Positions 32,177 through 40,178 of a stretch of 64,000 nucleotides of DNA are shown piece by piece; positions within the stretch are counted from its first letter, which is position 1; every line of letters begins with the position of its first letter. The translations under genes and the position numbers were made by a program. The DNA lies in NCBI GenBank assembly GCA_035533275.1, contig DATLUD010000020.1:1-64000 (forward strand), given 5' to 3'. This DNA comes from SCRA01 sp035533275. Its GTDB lineage: Bacteria > Vulcanimicrobiota > Vulcanimicrobiia > Vulcanimicrobiales > SCRA01. A model generated the notes under the pieces. It saw only the letters and a program-made list of their open reading frames with translations. It was not told the origin of the DNA and ran no database searches.

Positions 32177-33391
32177 TTAGGTCCGGTAGTGCGCGTTGAT
32201 GTGCACGTACTGCGTTGTGAGGTCGCATCCCCACCCCACGGCCTGCTCCTCGCCTTGTCCCAGGTCGAGGAGGATGCGCACGTCCTGCCCCTCCAGCTCC
32301 GCATGCGCTTCGGCCTCGCTGAGCGCCTCCACGGCGCCGCGGTGCACCCAGACCTTGTCGTTCAGGCGCAAGCTCCAGAGGCCTTCGACGACGCCCGCGC
32401 CAACGCTGCCGGCGGCGGCGATGATGCGCCCCCAGTTGGGGTCTTCGCCGTAGAGCGCGCACTTGACGAGGCTCGAGTTGATGATCGCCTTACAGATCGT
32501 GCGCGCCTGCTCGCGCGCCTTGGCCCCCGCCACGGTGACGGTCATCGTCTTGGTGGCGCCTTCGCCGTCGCGGACCATGGCCACGGCCAGCTCTTCGCAG
32601 ACCGCGCGCAACGCCGCGGCGAAGCCCGCCGGCGCCTCGCCCTCGCCGCGCGGCGCGAGCGCGTAGATCGAGTCGTTCGTGCTCATGTCGCCGTCAACGG
32701 AGATCATGTTGAACGTGTCGCCCACGGCGTCCACGAGCGCACCGTGGAGCGCAGCCTTCGACATCGGCGCATCGGTAGCCACGAAGGCCAGCATCGTCGC
32801 CATGTTGGGGGCGATCATGCCGGCGCCCTTGGCGATGCCGCCCACCACGTACCGCTTGCCCTGGTGGTAGAAGGCATACGCGGAGAGCTTGGGCACGTGG
32901 TCGGTGGTCATGATGGCCTCGGCGGCCTCGTACGCGGCCTCGCTCCCCTCGCCGAGCTGTCCGACGATCCGCTCGAGCCCCTTCTGCATGCGGTCCATCG
33001 CCAGCGGCACGCCGATGACGCCCGTGGAGGCGACCAGCACCTGGGTGGGGCGCAGCCCCAACAGCGCGCCGGTCTGCCGCGCCGTCGTGCGTGCGTCGTG
33101 CATGCCGCGCTCGCCGGTGCACGCATTGGCGCACCCCGAGTTGCAGACGATCGCGCGCACCGCCTCGCCGTCTTCGGCCAGGTGCTCGTTGCTCACGAGA
33201 ACCGGAGCCGCCTTGATCTCGTTGGTCGTCACGCAGGCGGCGGCCACGCAGTCGCGGTCGGCCACGATCAGCGCGAGGTCCGGCTTGCGCTTCTTGAAGC
33301 CGGCATGGAGCCCCGTCAGCTTGATGCCGGGGACGGCTCCGATGCCTCCCCGCAGAGCGATGAGGCGATCAGGCGATGAGGGCGCGAGCAT
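32177..33391 (-). CDS. argJ: Glutamate N-acetyltransferase / amino-acid acetyltransferase
   Basis: This 404-residue enzyme recycles the acetyl group from acetylornithine to glutamate, so the pathway needs no ArgE. The self-cleavage site is in GMIAPNMATMLAFVATDA, where the ATML threonine becomes the new N-terminus of the beta chain. AACVTTNEIKAAPVL and GEDPNWGRIIAAAG are also typical. ATG 33391 has AAGGA upstream and overlaps the argC end by 23 bases. Whether the enzyme also accepts acetyl-CoA cannot be told from sequence alone. Confidence 0.95.
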   Translation of the reverse strand: MLAPSSPDRLIALRGGIGAVPGIKLTGLHAGFKKRKPDLALIVADRDCVAAACVTTNEIKAAPVLVSNEHLAEDGEAVRAIVCNSGCANACTGERGMHDARTTARQTGALLGLRPTQVLVASTGVIGVPLAMDRMQKGLERIVGQLGEGSEAAYEAAEAIMTTDHVPKLSAYAFYHQGKRYVVGGIAKGAGMIAPNMATMLAFVATDAPMSKAALHGALVDAVGDTFNMISVDGDMSTNDSIYALAPRGEGEAPAGFAAALRAVCEELAVAMVRDGEGATKTMTVTVAGAKAREQARTICKAIINSSLVKCALYGEDPNWGRIIAAAGSVGAGVVEGLWSLRLNDKVWVHRGAVEALSEAEAHAELEGQDVRILLDLGQGEEQAVGWGCDLTTQYVHINAHYRT

Positions 33392-34334
33392 CGAGTCCTT
33401 CCTCTTCAGGCAAGCCAAGCATGATGTTCAGCGATTGAAGCGCCTGCGTCGCGGCGCCCTTGCCGAGGTTGTCGATCGCGCAGATCGCGCGCACGACGTT
33501 GCCGGCGACCGAGACGTGGATCTCGGCGTCGTTGGTCCCCAGGACGCCGGCCAGACTGGGCGCGAGCGTGACCAGATGGACGAACGGCTCCCGCTCGTAC
33601 ATCGCGTGATAGGCTTCGAGGACTTCCTCTTCCGCCGGCGCGGCGTCGAACATCGCATAGGCGTTGACCAGCATGCCGCGCTTGAGCGGCACCACCTGCG
33701 GCGTGAAGAGGAGCGGCGCCTCGATGCCGCAGCCCTTGAGCTCCGCGGTCATCTCCGGCACGTGGCGATGTCCTTGCAGGCCGTAGGCCAACACCTCGCC
33801 GTCCACCTCGCAGAAGAGCGAGGAGGTCTTCGGTGAGCGCCCCGCCCCCGAGATCCCGCTCTTGGCATCCACCACGATCTGCGTGATCTGGGTAGCCCAC
33901 GCCGCCAGCGGAGTCAAAGCCAGGAGCGTCGCCGTGGGATAGCAGCCGGGATTGGCCACCAGCTTCGCTGCGGCGATCTCCGCGCGATGGCGCTCGGGGG
34001 CGCCATAGACGGCGATGGGATCGTGGCGGAAGTCGCTCGAGAGATCGACGACCTTCGCGCCTCGCTCCACCATCTGCGGAGCGCGCGAGAGCGCGATGCC
34101 GTTGCTGGCCCCGAACAGCACCGCGTCGCCGGGCTGCAGCGAGCGCTCCACGGCTCCGGGAGCGTCGAAGGTGCGGTCGACGCGGCGCAGCGCCGGAAAG
34201 ACCTCGCCCAGCGGCCGCCCGGCCGCGCTCTCGCTCTCCAGGGCGCCCAGCACGAGGTTCGGGTGGTTGACGGCGAAGCGGATCACCTCGCCGGCGGCGT
34301 ACCCGGAGGCACCGACGACGTGTAGGCGGATCAT
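33369..34334 (-). CDS. argC: N-acetyl-gamma-glutamyl-phosphate reductase
   Basis: This 321-residue enzyme reduces N-acetylglutamyl phosphate to the semialdehyde with NADPH. The nucleotide motif GASGYAAGE lies near the start, the catalytic cysteine is in VANPGCYPTA, and GISGAGRSP and HRHVPEM are present. ATG 34334 has GGAG 8 bases upstream. GTG 34340, which would overlap the argH stop, is too close to that site. It is somewhat shorter than the 345-residue family average. Confidence 0.95.
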   Translation of the reverse strand: MIRLHVVGASGYAAGEVIRFAVNHPNLVLGALESESAAGRPLGEVFPALRRVDRTFDAPGAVERSLQPGDAVLFGASNGIALSRAPQMVERGAKVVDLSSDFRHDPIAVYGAPERHRAEIAAAKLVANPGCYPTATLLALTPLAAWATQITQIVVDAKSGISGAGRSPKTSSLFCEVDGEVLAYGLQGHRHVPEMTAELKGCGIEAPLLFTPQVVPLKRGMLVNAYAMFDAAPAEEEVLEAYHAMYEREPFVHLVTLAPSLAGVLGTNDAEIHVSVAGNVVRAICAIDNLGKGAATQALQSLNIMLGLPEEEGLDARALIA

Positions 34335-34336
34335 GG

Positions 34337-35704
34337 TCACAGCTCCTCTCTGAGGGCGGCGATGGCGATGCGGATCTGATCGGGATTCGTCGAGCCGATC
34401 GTGCGCTTGGCGGCGACCGAGGCCTCGCCGTCGAGCGGCGCCTCGACGCCGAGCTCTTTCAGATCGCTCGCCTCGAGCTCGCGCCCCTCGGCCTCCGCCT
34501 TGGCGACCGCCCGGCCCACGCGCTCGTGCGCGACGCGCGTCGGCAGACCCGCGAGCACCAAGGCATCGGCGACGTCGGTCGCGACGGCGAAGCCGATGGC
34601 TGCTCGCGCGTTGCAGCGCTCGCGGTCGAAGCGCACGTAGCCGAGCGCGCGCTCGAAGGCGAAGACGACGGCACGCGCATGCTCCAGGCCGCGCACGACC
34701 GCGGCCTTGGTCTCTTGCAGATCACGCTGATACGATGAGGCGACGCCCTTGAGCGTGGCCAGGGCCCCGGTGAGGATGCCGATCGCCGTCCCGCCGCGCG
34801 CGCGCACCAGCTCGAAGACGTCGGGGTTCTTCTTCTGCGGCATCAGGCTCGAGCCCGTCGAGGCGCGATCGTCCAAGCGCGCGAATCCGAACTCCTGGGT
34901 CATCCAGATGACCAGCTCCTCGGAGCAGCGCGAGGCGGTAAGCAGCGCGCGGGTGGCCGCATGGAGTACGTCGAGCGCGGCGTCGCGATTGCCGATCGCG
35001 TCCAGCGCATTGTGCGAGGGCGTCGTGAAGCCCAGCGCCCGTGCCGCCGCCATCCGGTCGAGCGGCAGGGTGCTCCCCGCCAACGCGGCCGATCCCAGCG
35101 GGCAGACGCTGCGCGCCTCGCGCGCGGCGGCGTCGAGGCGGCGCGCGTCGCGAGCCAACGCCGTGGCCCACGCGTGGAGCCAGAACGCCAGCGCGATCGG
35201 CTGCGCGTGCTGCCAGTGGGTCATCCCCGGCACCAGCGTCCCGGCGTCCAGCTCCTCCTCCGCCGCATCCACCAGACGGCGCGCCGCCGAGCGCACGAGC
35301 CCGGCCAGGCCCTCCGCCTGCTCGCGCGCGTAGAGCAAGAGCGTAGTCGCCACTTGGTCGTTCCGGGAGCGACCGGCGTGCAGGCGCGCTCCCGCCTCCC
35401 CGGCAAGCTCGCGCACGCGTGCGTCGATGGCGCCATGCACGTCTTCGAAGGCGCCCTCGAGCGCCCACGCGGTGAACGAGCCCGCCGCGATCTCCTCGGC
35501 GACGCGCTCGAGCGCCGCGCGGAGCGCCTGCGCGTCGTCGCCCGAGAGGACGCCGCCGCCCGCGAGCGCTTCGACGTGCGCCAGCGAGCAGCGCACGTCG
35601 CACGCGGCGAGCGGAAGATCCTCCTCGAGCGAGGAGCCGAACGCCAAGAGATCGGCGTCCGGGGCTTGCGCGAAGCGCCCGCCCCACTGGAGATCGGAGC
35701 GCAT
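34337..35704 (-). CDS. argH: Argininosuccinate lyase
   Basis: This 455-residue enzyme of the fumarase/aspartase superfamily splits argininosuccinate into arginine and fumarate. The superfamily signature is GSSLMPQKKNPD. HAGRSRNDQVAT and PGMTHWQHAQPI, with the catalytic His, are present. The length is normal. It lies 13 bases after argG. Confidence 0.96.
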   Translation of the reverse strand: MRSDLQWGGRFAQAPDADLLAFGSSLEEDLPLAACDVRCSLAHVEALAGGGVLSGDDAQALRAALERVAEEIAAGSFTAWALEGAFEDVHGAIDARVRELAGEAGARLHAGRSRNDQVATTLLLYAREQAEGLAGLVRSAARRLVDAAEEELDAGTLVPGMTHWQHAQPIALAFWLHAWATALARDARRLDAAAREARSVCPLGSAALAGSTLPLDRMAAARALGFTTPSHNALDAIGNRDAALDVLHAATRALLTASRCSEELVIWMTQEFGFARLDDRASTGSSLMPQKKNPDVFELVRARGGTAIGILTGALATLKGVASSYQRDLQETKAAVVRGLEHARAVVFAFERALGYVRFDRERCNARAAIGFAVATDVADALVLAGLPTRVAHERVGRAVAKAEAEGRELEASDLKELGVEAPLDGEASVAAKRTIGSTNPDQIRIAIAALREEL

Positions 35705-35717
35705 TAGCTAGGCTCCT

Positions 35718-36941
35718 CTATGGCTTCGCCGCGGCCATGGGGTGCGGCGCCACCTTCGCCGCGGCCACCACCGGGAGACCCCAGAGCTCGATGAAGCCGC
35801 CGGCCGCGTCGTGACGGAACGTGTCGCCCTCGGCATACGTGGCCAACTGCTTGTCGTAGAGCGCGAACGTGGAGCGGCTTCCCACCACGACGGCCTGCCC
35901 CTGGTGGAGGCGCATCCGCACCTCGCCCGTCATACGCGGCGCGATGGCTCCGATGAAGCCGTCGAGCGCGGCGCGCAGCGGCTGCATCCAGAGCCCGTCG
36001 TAGATCAAGTTGGTGTACGTGCGGTCGACGTGCTCCTTGAAGCGCAGCTCGTCGCGCGTCAGCACCAGGTGCTCGAGGGCCTTGTTGGCGGCGATCAGCG
36101 TCACCGAGCCGGGGCACTCGTAGACCTCGCGCGACTTGAGGCCCACGACGCGGTCCTCGACCATGTCGATGCGCCCCACGCCGTGCTTGCCGGCGATCCT
36201 GTTGAGCGCCAGCACCATCGCGGCGCCCGTCTGCCCGTCGATCGACGGCACGCCGTCGCGGAAGGTGATGACCACTTCGTCGGGCTGCGCGGGGCGCTGC
36301 TCCGGCGAGGCGGTCCAAGCGTAGCAGTCCTCCGGCGGCGCGTTCCACGGATCCTCGAGCACGCCGGCCTCGATCGAGCGCCCCCAGAAGTTCGCGTCGA
36401 TGGAGTAGGGCTTCTCCGCCTTCTGCAGCACGGGAACGCCGTGCGCCGCCGCATAGGCGAGCGCATCAGGGCGCGAGAGCGGCTTCTCGCGCAGCGGCGC
36501 CAGCACGCGCAGCGATGGATCGAGCGCCTTGACGGTGACCTCGAAGCGCACCTGGTCGTTGCCCTTTCCCGTGCAGCCGTGGGCCACGGAGTCCGCCGCG
36601 TACGTGTGCGCCGTCTCGACGAGCAGTGCGGAGATCAGCGGCCGCGAGAGCGAGGCCGAGAGCGGGTAGAGCCCTTGATAGAGGGCGTTGGCGCGTAGCG
36701 CCGGAACGCAGTACTCGTCGTAGAAGCGCTCCTTGGCGTCGATCATGACCGCGTCGGCGGCGCCAAGCATCAGCGCCTTCTGACGCACCTGCTCCTGCTG
36801 CGCCGCCGCGCCGGAGCCTGCCGCGGCGTCGCTCTCGCCCAAGTCGGCCGTCAGCGCGACGACCTCATGGCCGGCCTCGATGAACTGCTTGAGCATCACC
36901 GAGGTATCGAGTCCGCCGGAGTATGCGAGAACGATCTTCAC
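35718..36941 (-). CDS. argG: Argininosuccinate synthase
   Basis: This 407-residue enzyme joins citrulline and aspartate using ATP. The pyrophosphatase loop LAYSGGLDTSVML is at the N-terminus. HGCTGKGNDQVRFE and KSREVYECPG are also family-specific. GTG 36941 shares four bases with the argR stop. A longer upstream frame is not used because the P-loop must sit at the start. Confidence 0.96.
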   Translation of the reverse strand: MKIVLAYSGGLDTSVMLKQFIEAGHEVVALTADLGESDAAAGSGAAAQQEQVRQKALMLGAADAVMIDAKERFYDEYCVPALRANALYQGLYPLSASLSRPLISALLVETAHTYAADSVAHGCTGKGNDQVRFEVTVKALDPSLRVLAPLREKPLSRPDALAYAAAHGVPVLQKAEKPYSIDANFWGRSIEAGVLEDPWNAPPEDCYAWTASPEQRPAQPDEVVITFRDGVPSIDGQTGAAMVLALNRIAGKHGVGRIDMVEDRVVGLKSREVYECPGSVTLIAANKALEHLVLTRDELRFKEHVDRTYTNLIYDGLWMQPLRAALDGFIGAIAPRMTGEVRMRLHQGQAVVVGSRSTFALYDKQLATYAEGDTFRHDAAGGFIELWGLPVVAAAKVAPHPMAAAKP

Positions 36942-37405
36942 GAGCCTGCATCCTTCATGTCTTGGAAACGCTGCATCACGATGGGGAGCTTGTCGGGAGA
37001 GGCGAGCACGACGATCACGGTGTCGTCGCCGGCCACCGTGCCGATGATCTCGGGCCACCCGCTGGAGTCGATCGCGCTGGCGAGCATCATCGCGCTCCCC
37101 GGCGGCGTGCGCAGCACGATCAGGTTGACGGAGCCGTTGATCTGCTCGACGAGCTCCGCCACCAAGCGGTGGAGCCGCGAGGAGAACTCGCGCGAGGCTC
37201 CCGGCTCGACGTACTTGAACGAGCCGTTGCCGTTGCCGCTCTTCAGCGGCACCTTGAGCAGACCGAGCTCCTTGATGTCGCGTGAGACGGTGGCCTGCGT
37301 CACCTCGAACCCCTGCTCGGCGAGACGCTGCATCAGCTCTTCCTGCGAGTGGACGGGTCGCGAGGCGATGGTCTGCAAGATGGCGCGATGTCGAGCACTC
37401 TTCAT
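36938..37405 (-). CDS. argR: Arginine repressor ArgR
   Basis: This 155-residue regulator has an N-terminal winged helix (RHRAILQTIASRPVHSQEEL, VTQATVSRDIKELGL) and a C-terminal oligomerisation and arginine-binding domain. The latter shows as LRTPPGSAMMLASAIDSS and IIGTVAGDDTVIVV, with the GDDT arginine contact. It is the second gene of the operon, overlapping argF and argG by 4 bases each. The repressor is therefore made from the message it controls, which gives direct feedback. Its probable site is the palindrome at 38390-38410. Confidence 0.95.
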   Translation of the reverse strand: MKSARHRAILQTIASRPVHSQEELMQRLAEQGFEVTQATVSRDIKELGLLKVPLKSGNGNGSFKYVEPGASREFSSRLHRLVAELVEQINGSVNLIVLRTPPGSAMMLASAIDSSGWPEIIGTVAGDDTVIVVLASPDKLPIVMQRFQDMKDAGS

Positions 37406-38382
37406 CCCAAGGTGATCCTCGTGGTGTCGGTCAGCAAGTGGAGCAGCAGAGCTTTCTGCACGTGGAGACGGTTCTCGGCCTGGTCGAAGACCACCGACTG
37501 GATTCCGTCGAGGACCCCCTCGGTCACCTCTTCGCCCCGGTGCGCCGGGAGACAGTGCATGAAGACGGCGTGCGGGGCGGCGTGCGACATGAGCTCCTCG
37601 TCGACCGTGTACGGCAGCAGCTCGGCCATGCGGCGCTCCGTGAGCGCCTCTTCGCCCATCGAGACCCAGACGTCGGTGTAGACCACGTCGGCGTCGGCCA
37701 CCGCGCGCACGGCGCTGGTAAATGCGCGGGCGTTGCGCTTGTGCTTGCCGGCGAGGTTCGGGCGCAGGCTCGGCGGGCAGGCGAAGGTCATCTGCATGCC
37801 CATCATCGAGCAGGCGTCCAACAGCGAGGCGGCCACGTTGTTGCGCGCGTCGCCCACGTAGCAGACCTTCACGCCCGCCAAGTGGCCGAGCTTCTCCTTG
37901 ACGGTGAGGATGTCGGCCAGCGCCTGGCAGGGGTGGTGGTTGGCCGAGAGGCCGTTGATCACCGGCACGGTCGCGGCGGCGGCAAACCGCTCGAGCGGGG
38001 CGTGGGCGTGGGTACGCACCATCACGGCGTCCACGTAACGCGAGAGCGCCCGCGCGGCGTCCTCGGGCGCCTCGCGCTTGCCCACCATGAAGTCGCTGCC
38101 GGAGGCCATGATCGCGTGCCCGCCCAGTTGGGTCATGCCCACCTCGAAGGAGACGCGCGTGCGCAGCGACGGTTTCTCGAAGAGCATGGCCAGCGAGCGC
38201 CCGCGCAGCAGCTGGAGCTGATCGACGGCGCGGGTCGCCTTGAGCTGCTCGGCAAGGTCGAGGATCGCCGTGATCTCGGCGGCGTCGAGGTCACCGATCT
38301 TGAGGAGGTGGCGAGGTGCCGGGGCGGTGGAGCCGCCGTGGGCGATCACCTTCTGCCTGGCTACCGCAAGTGCCGGAGTCAT
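37402..38382 (-). CDS. argF: Ornithine carbamoyltransferase
   Basis: This 326-residue enzyme forms citrulline from ornithine and carbamoyl phosphate. The carbamoyl-phosphate loop reads FEKPSLRTRVSFE, the ornithine side HHPCQALAD and the C-terminal FMHCLPAHRGEE. It is the first gene of argF-R-G-H-C-J-D. ATG 38382 has no ribosome site. The promoter is so close that the message is probably leaderless or has a very short leader. About 15 residues precede the usual start of the fold. Confidence 0.95.
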   Translation of the reverse strand: MTPALAVARQKVIAHGGSTAPAPRHLLKIGDLDAAEITAILDLAEQLKATRAVDQLQLLRGRSLAMLFEKPSLRTRVSFEVGMTQLGGHAIMASGSDFMVGKREAPEDAARALSRYVDAVMVRTHAHAPLERFAAAATVPVINGLSANHHPCQALADILTVKEKLGHLAGVKVCYVGDARNNVAASLLDACSMMGMQMTFACPPSLRPNLAGKHKRNARAFTSAVRAVADADVVYTDVWVSMGEEALTERRMAELLPYTVDEELMSHAAPHAVFMHCLPAHRGEEVTEGVLDGIQSVVFDQAENRLHVQKALLLHLLTDTTRITLG

Positions 38383-38389
38383 GCGTATA

Positions 38390-38417
38390 TTTATGCATAT
38401 TTTGCATAAACTTGCAA
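38390..38417 (-). promoter_or_regulatory. ARG box palindrome and argF promoter
   Basis: A perfect inverted repeat TTTATGCA-N5-TGCATAAA lies at 38390-38410, the A/T-rich form expected of an ArgR site. On the minus strand a TTGCAA at 38417-38412 could be the -35. An A/T-rich ATAAAT about 17 bases further could be the -10, inside the palindrome. The site begins 8 bases from the argF start codon. The A+T island stands out in this G+C-rich sequence. Confidence 0.75.
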
Positions 38418-38428
38418 GGGGTAGGCTC

Positions 38429-38562
38429 GGGCGGAGGGTACCCATCGGAGGGACGCCCGTCGCGGCACCTCCATGTGCCGTTCCTACTCGCTTCGTCCTC
38501 GCTCTCGGCATCGTGCCTCCGCTCGGACCTCAGACGCCCTCCTTGTGGGTATCCCTCCGCCC
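38429..38562 (-). repeat. Structured intergenic repeat, copy B, between argB and argF
   Basis: Outer arms at 38429-38444 and 38546-38562 are complementary apart from one bulged base. On the minus strand the core reads as in copies A and C, including GTCC-GA-GC and GC-GA-GGAC. The small hairpin is inverted in sequence, GGC-ACGAT-GCC, where A and C have GCC-AGGAT-GGC, so pairing is kept. The second hairpin is CGGCAC-N6-GTGCCG. It starts 49 bases past the argB stop and ends just upstream of the argF promoter. Confidence 0.75.
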
Positions 38563-38610
38563 TCACTAAGAGCAGCAACGAGAGGCAAATTCTGCGGTGG
38601 GGGTGGGGGG

Positions 38611-39375
38611 CTACGCGACGATGGCGGTGCCGCCGCCGGCGAGGGCGGCGGAGATGGGGCGGCCGGGCGCGGCGGAGGCGATGCGAACCGCGAGGGCCCC
38701 GTCGCGCGCGGCGCGCTCCGCGCCCTCGATCTTGGGGATCATCCCGCCTTGCAGCCGCCCGGCGGCTCGCCACTCGGCCAGCTCGCCCAGGGTGAGCGAT
38801 GGCATGGTCGTCTTGGGATCCGCTGGGTCGGCGCGCACCCCCTCGACATCGGTGAGCACGACGTACGCGTCGGCGTGGAAGGCGCCGGCGATCGCCCCGG
38901 CGGCGACGTCGGCGTTGACGTTGTAGGGGCGGCCGTCGTCGCCCACGGCCACCGGCGAGACCACCGGGAGGTAGCCTCGCTCGGTCAGCGCCTCGAGCAC
39001 CGCGGGGTCGACCTCGACGTCGCCCGCCACGCGTCCGAGTTCACCGCGAATCGCGCGGGCACGCAAGAGGCCCGCGTCCTGCCCGCTGATGCCCACGGCG
39101 CGCGCCCCGCACGCGAGCAGACGCCGCACGAGGTCCTTGTTCACCGTGGCGCAGAGCACGCTCTCGACGACCTCCATCGCCGCGTCGTCGGTGACCCGCA
39201 GGCCCTCGACGAAGCGCGAGGCCGCGCCGGCGCGCGTCAGCGCCGCGGCGATCTGCGGCCCGCCCCCATGAACCAGCACGCAAGCGTCGCCCGTCCGCGC
39301 GCGCTCCGCGAGCTCATGCAAGACGTTGTCCTCGCCCGTGATGGCGTTCCCGCCGTACTTGACCACCAGCTTCAT
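38611..39375 (-). CDS. argB: Acetylglutamate kinase
   Basis: This 254-residue kinase phosphorylates N-acetylglutamate. VKYGGNAI is at the N-terminus, LVHGGGPQI binds the nucleotide, and YNVNADVAAGAIAGAF binds acetylglutamate. LQGGMIPKIEGAERA holds the C-terminal ATP lysine. It is about 40 residues shorter than arginine-inhibited hexameric forms and lacks the N-terminal helix that makes the ring. It is therefore probably the dimeric, less feedback-sensitive type. It is separated from argF by repeat B and is the last gene of a different group, overlapping the hydrolase by 4 bases. Confidence 0.93.
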   Translation of the reverse strand: MKLVVKYGGNAITGEDNVLHELAERARTGDACVLVHGGGPQIAAALTRAGAASRFVEGLRVTDDAAMEVVESVLCATVNKDLVRRLLACGARAVGISGQDAGLLRARAIRGELGRVAGDVEVDPAVLEALTERGYLPVVSPVAVGDDGRPYNVNADVAAGAIAGAFHADAYVVLTDVEGVRADPADPKTTMPSLTLGELAEWRAAGRLQGGMIPKIEGAERAARDGALAVRIASAAPGRPISAALAGGGTAIVA

Positions 39376-40178
39376 GCGCCGTGGCGTTCGACGAAGGCCG
39401 TGACGATTGCTGCGAGCTCGCGCGGCTGCGTGCGCTGGATGCTGTGGCCGGCCCCGGAAAACTCCGTGACCTCCACGTGCCCGAGCCCCGCCAACCGCTC
39501 CCGCGCCCAGGCGGGGACGATCGAGCCCGATGGGACGTCGGCGAGACAGAGCAGCGTGGGCATCTCCAGGCGCGCGATCGTGGGCGTGAGGTCGAGACGC
39601 CCCTGCCGCGAGATCGCCTCGAAGATCGCGGCCACCGTGTCGGGGCGCAGCGAGCGGTGGACCTCGACTTTGAGATCGACGTCCTCATCGCTCCACAGCG
39701 GCTGGAGCGCACGCAACCGGCGCCGCACCTCCTTCGCGTCGAACGGCTGGCTCGCCCGGAGATCCTCGACCACGCCTCGCACGAACTGCGGATCGATCGA
39801 CGTGAGCGCCGGATCGATGAGGATCAGCGCCCGCGGCGCGAGCGACCCCGACGCGCGCTCGCCGTAGGTGAGCGCCGTCGCGCCGCCCCACGAGTGCCCC
39901 ATGACGATCGGCCGTTCTAGCCCGCAGGCGCGAGCGACGGCCATCGCATCGGCCGCGCTATCCTCCAGCGCGTAGGGCCCGGGATGATCAGCGGCGGCGC
40001 CGTGGCCACGCTGATCGAAGGCGTGCACGGAGAGCGTGTGCTCGAGCCGCCTGGCAAACGGTCTCCAGGTGGCGGCGGAGCTGGTCATGCCATGGAGGGC
40101 GAGCACGGGCGGACCCGTCGATCCCGTGCGTTCGCAGACGGTGGCGCGACCGTCCGCGAGCGTGACCGACCGGGTCAT
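39372..40178 (-). CDS. Alpha/beta hydrolase
   Basis: This 268-residue single-domain alpha/beta hydrolase has the oxyanion segment ALHGMTSSAATW near 30, the nucleophile elbow MGHSWGGATA near 92, and a late histidine in GAGHSIQRTQ. Esterases, lactonases and C-C hydrolases share this layout, so the substrate is open. It lies between a membrane protein and argB with 4-base overlaps on both sides. This makes it part of the argB transcript, with no clear reason in arginine metabolism. Confidence 0.82.
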   Translation of the reverse strand: MTRSVTLADGRATVCERTGSTGPPVLALHGMTSSAATWRPFARRLEHTLSVHAFDQRGHGAAADHPGPYALEDSAADAMAVARACGLERPIVMGHSWGGATALTYGERASGSLAPRALILIDPALTSIDPQFVRGVVEDLRASQPFDAKEVRRRLRALQPLWSDEDVDLKVEVHRSLRPDTVAAIFEAISRQGRLDLTPTIARLEMPTLLCLADVPSGSIVPAWARERLAGLGHVEVTEFSGAGHSIQRTQPRELAAIVTAFVERHGA

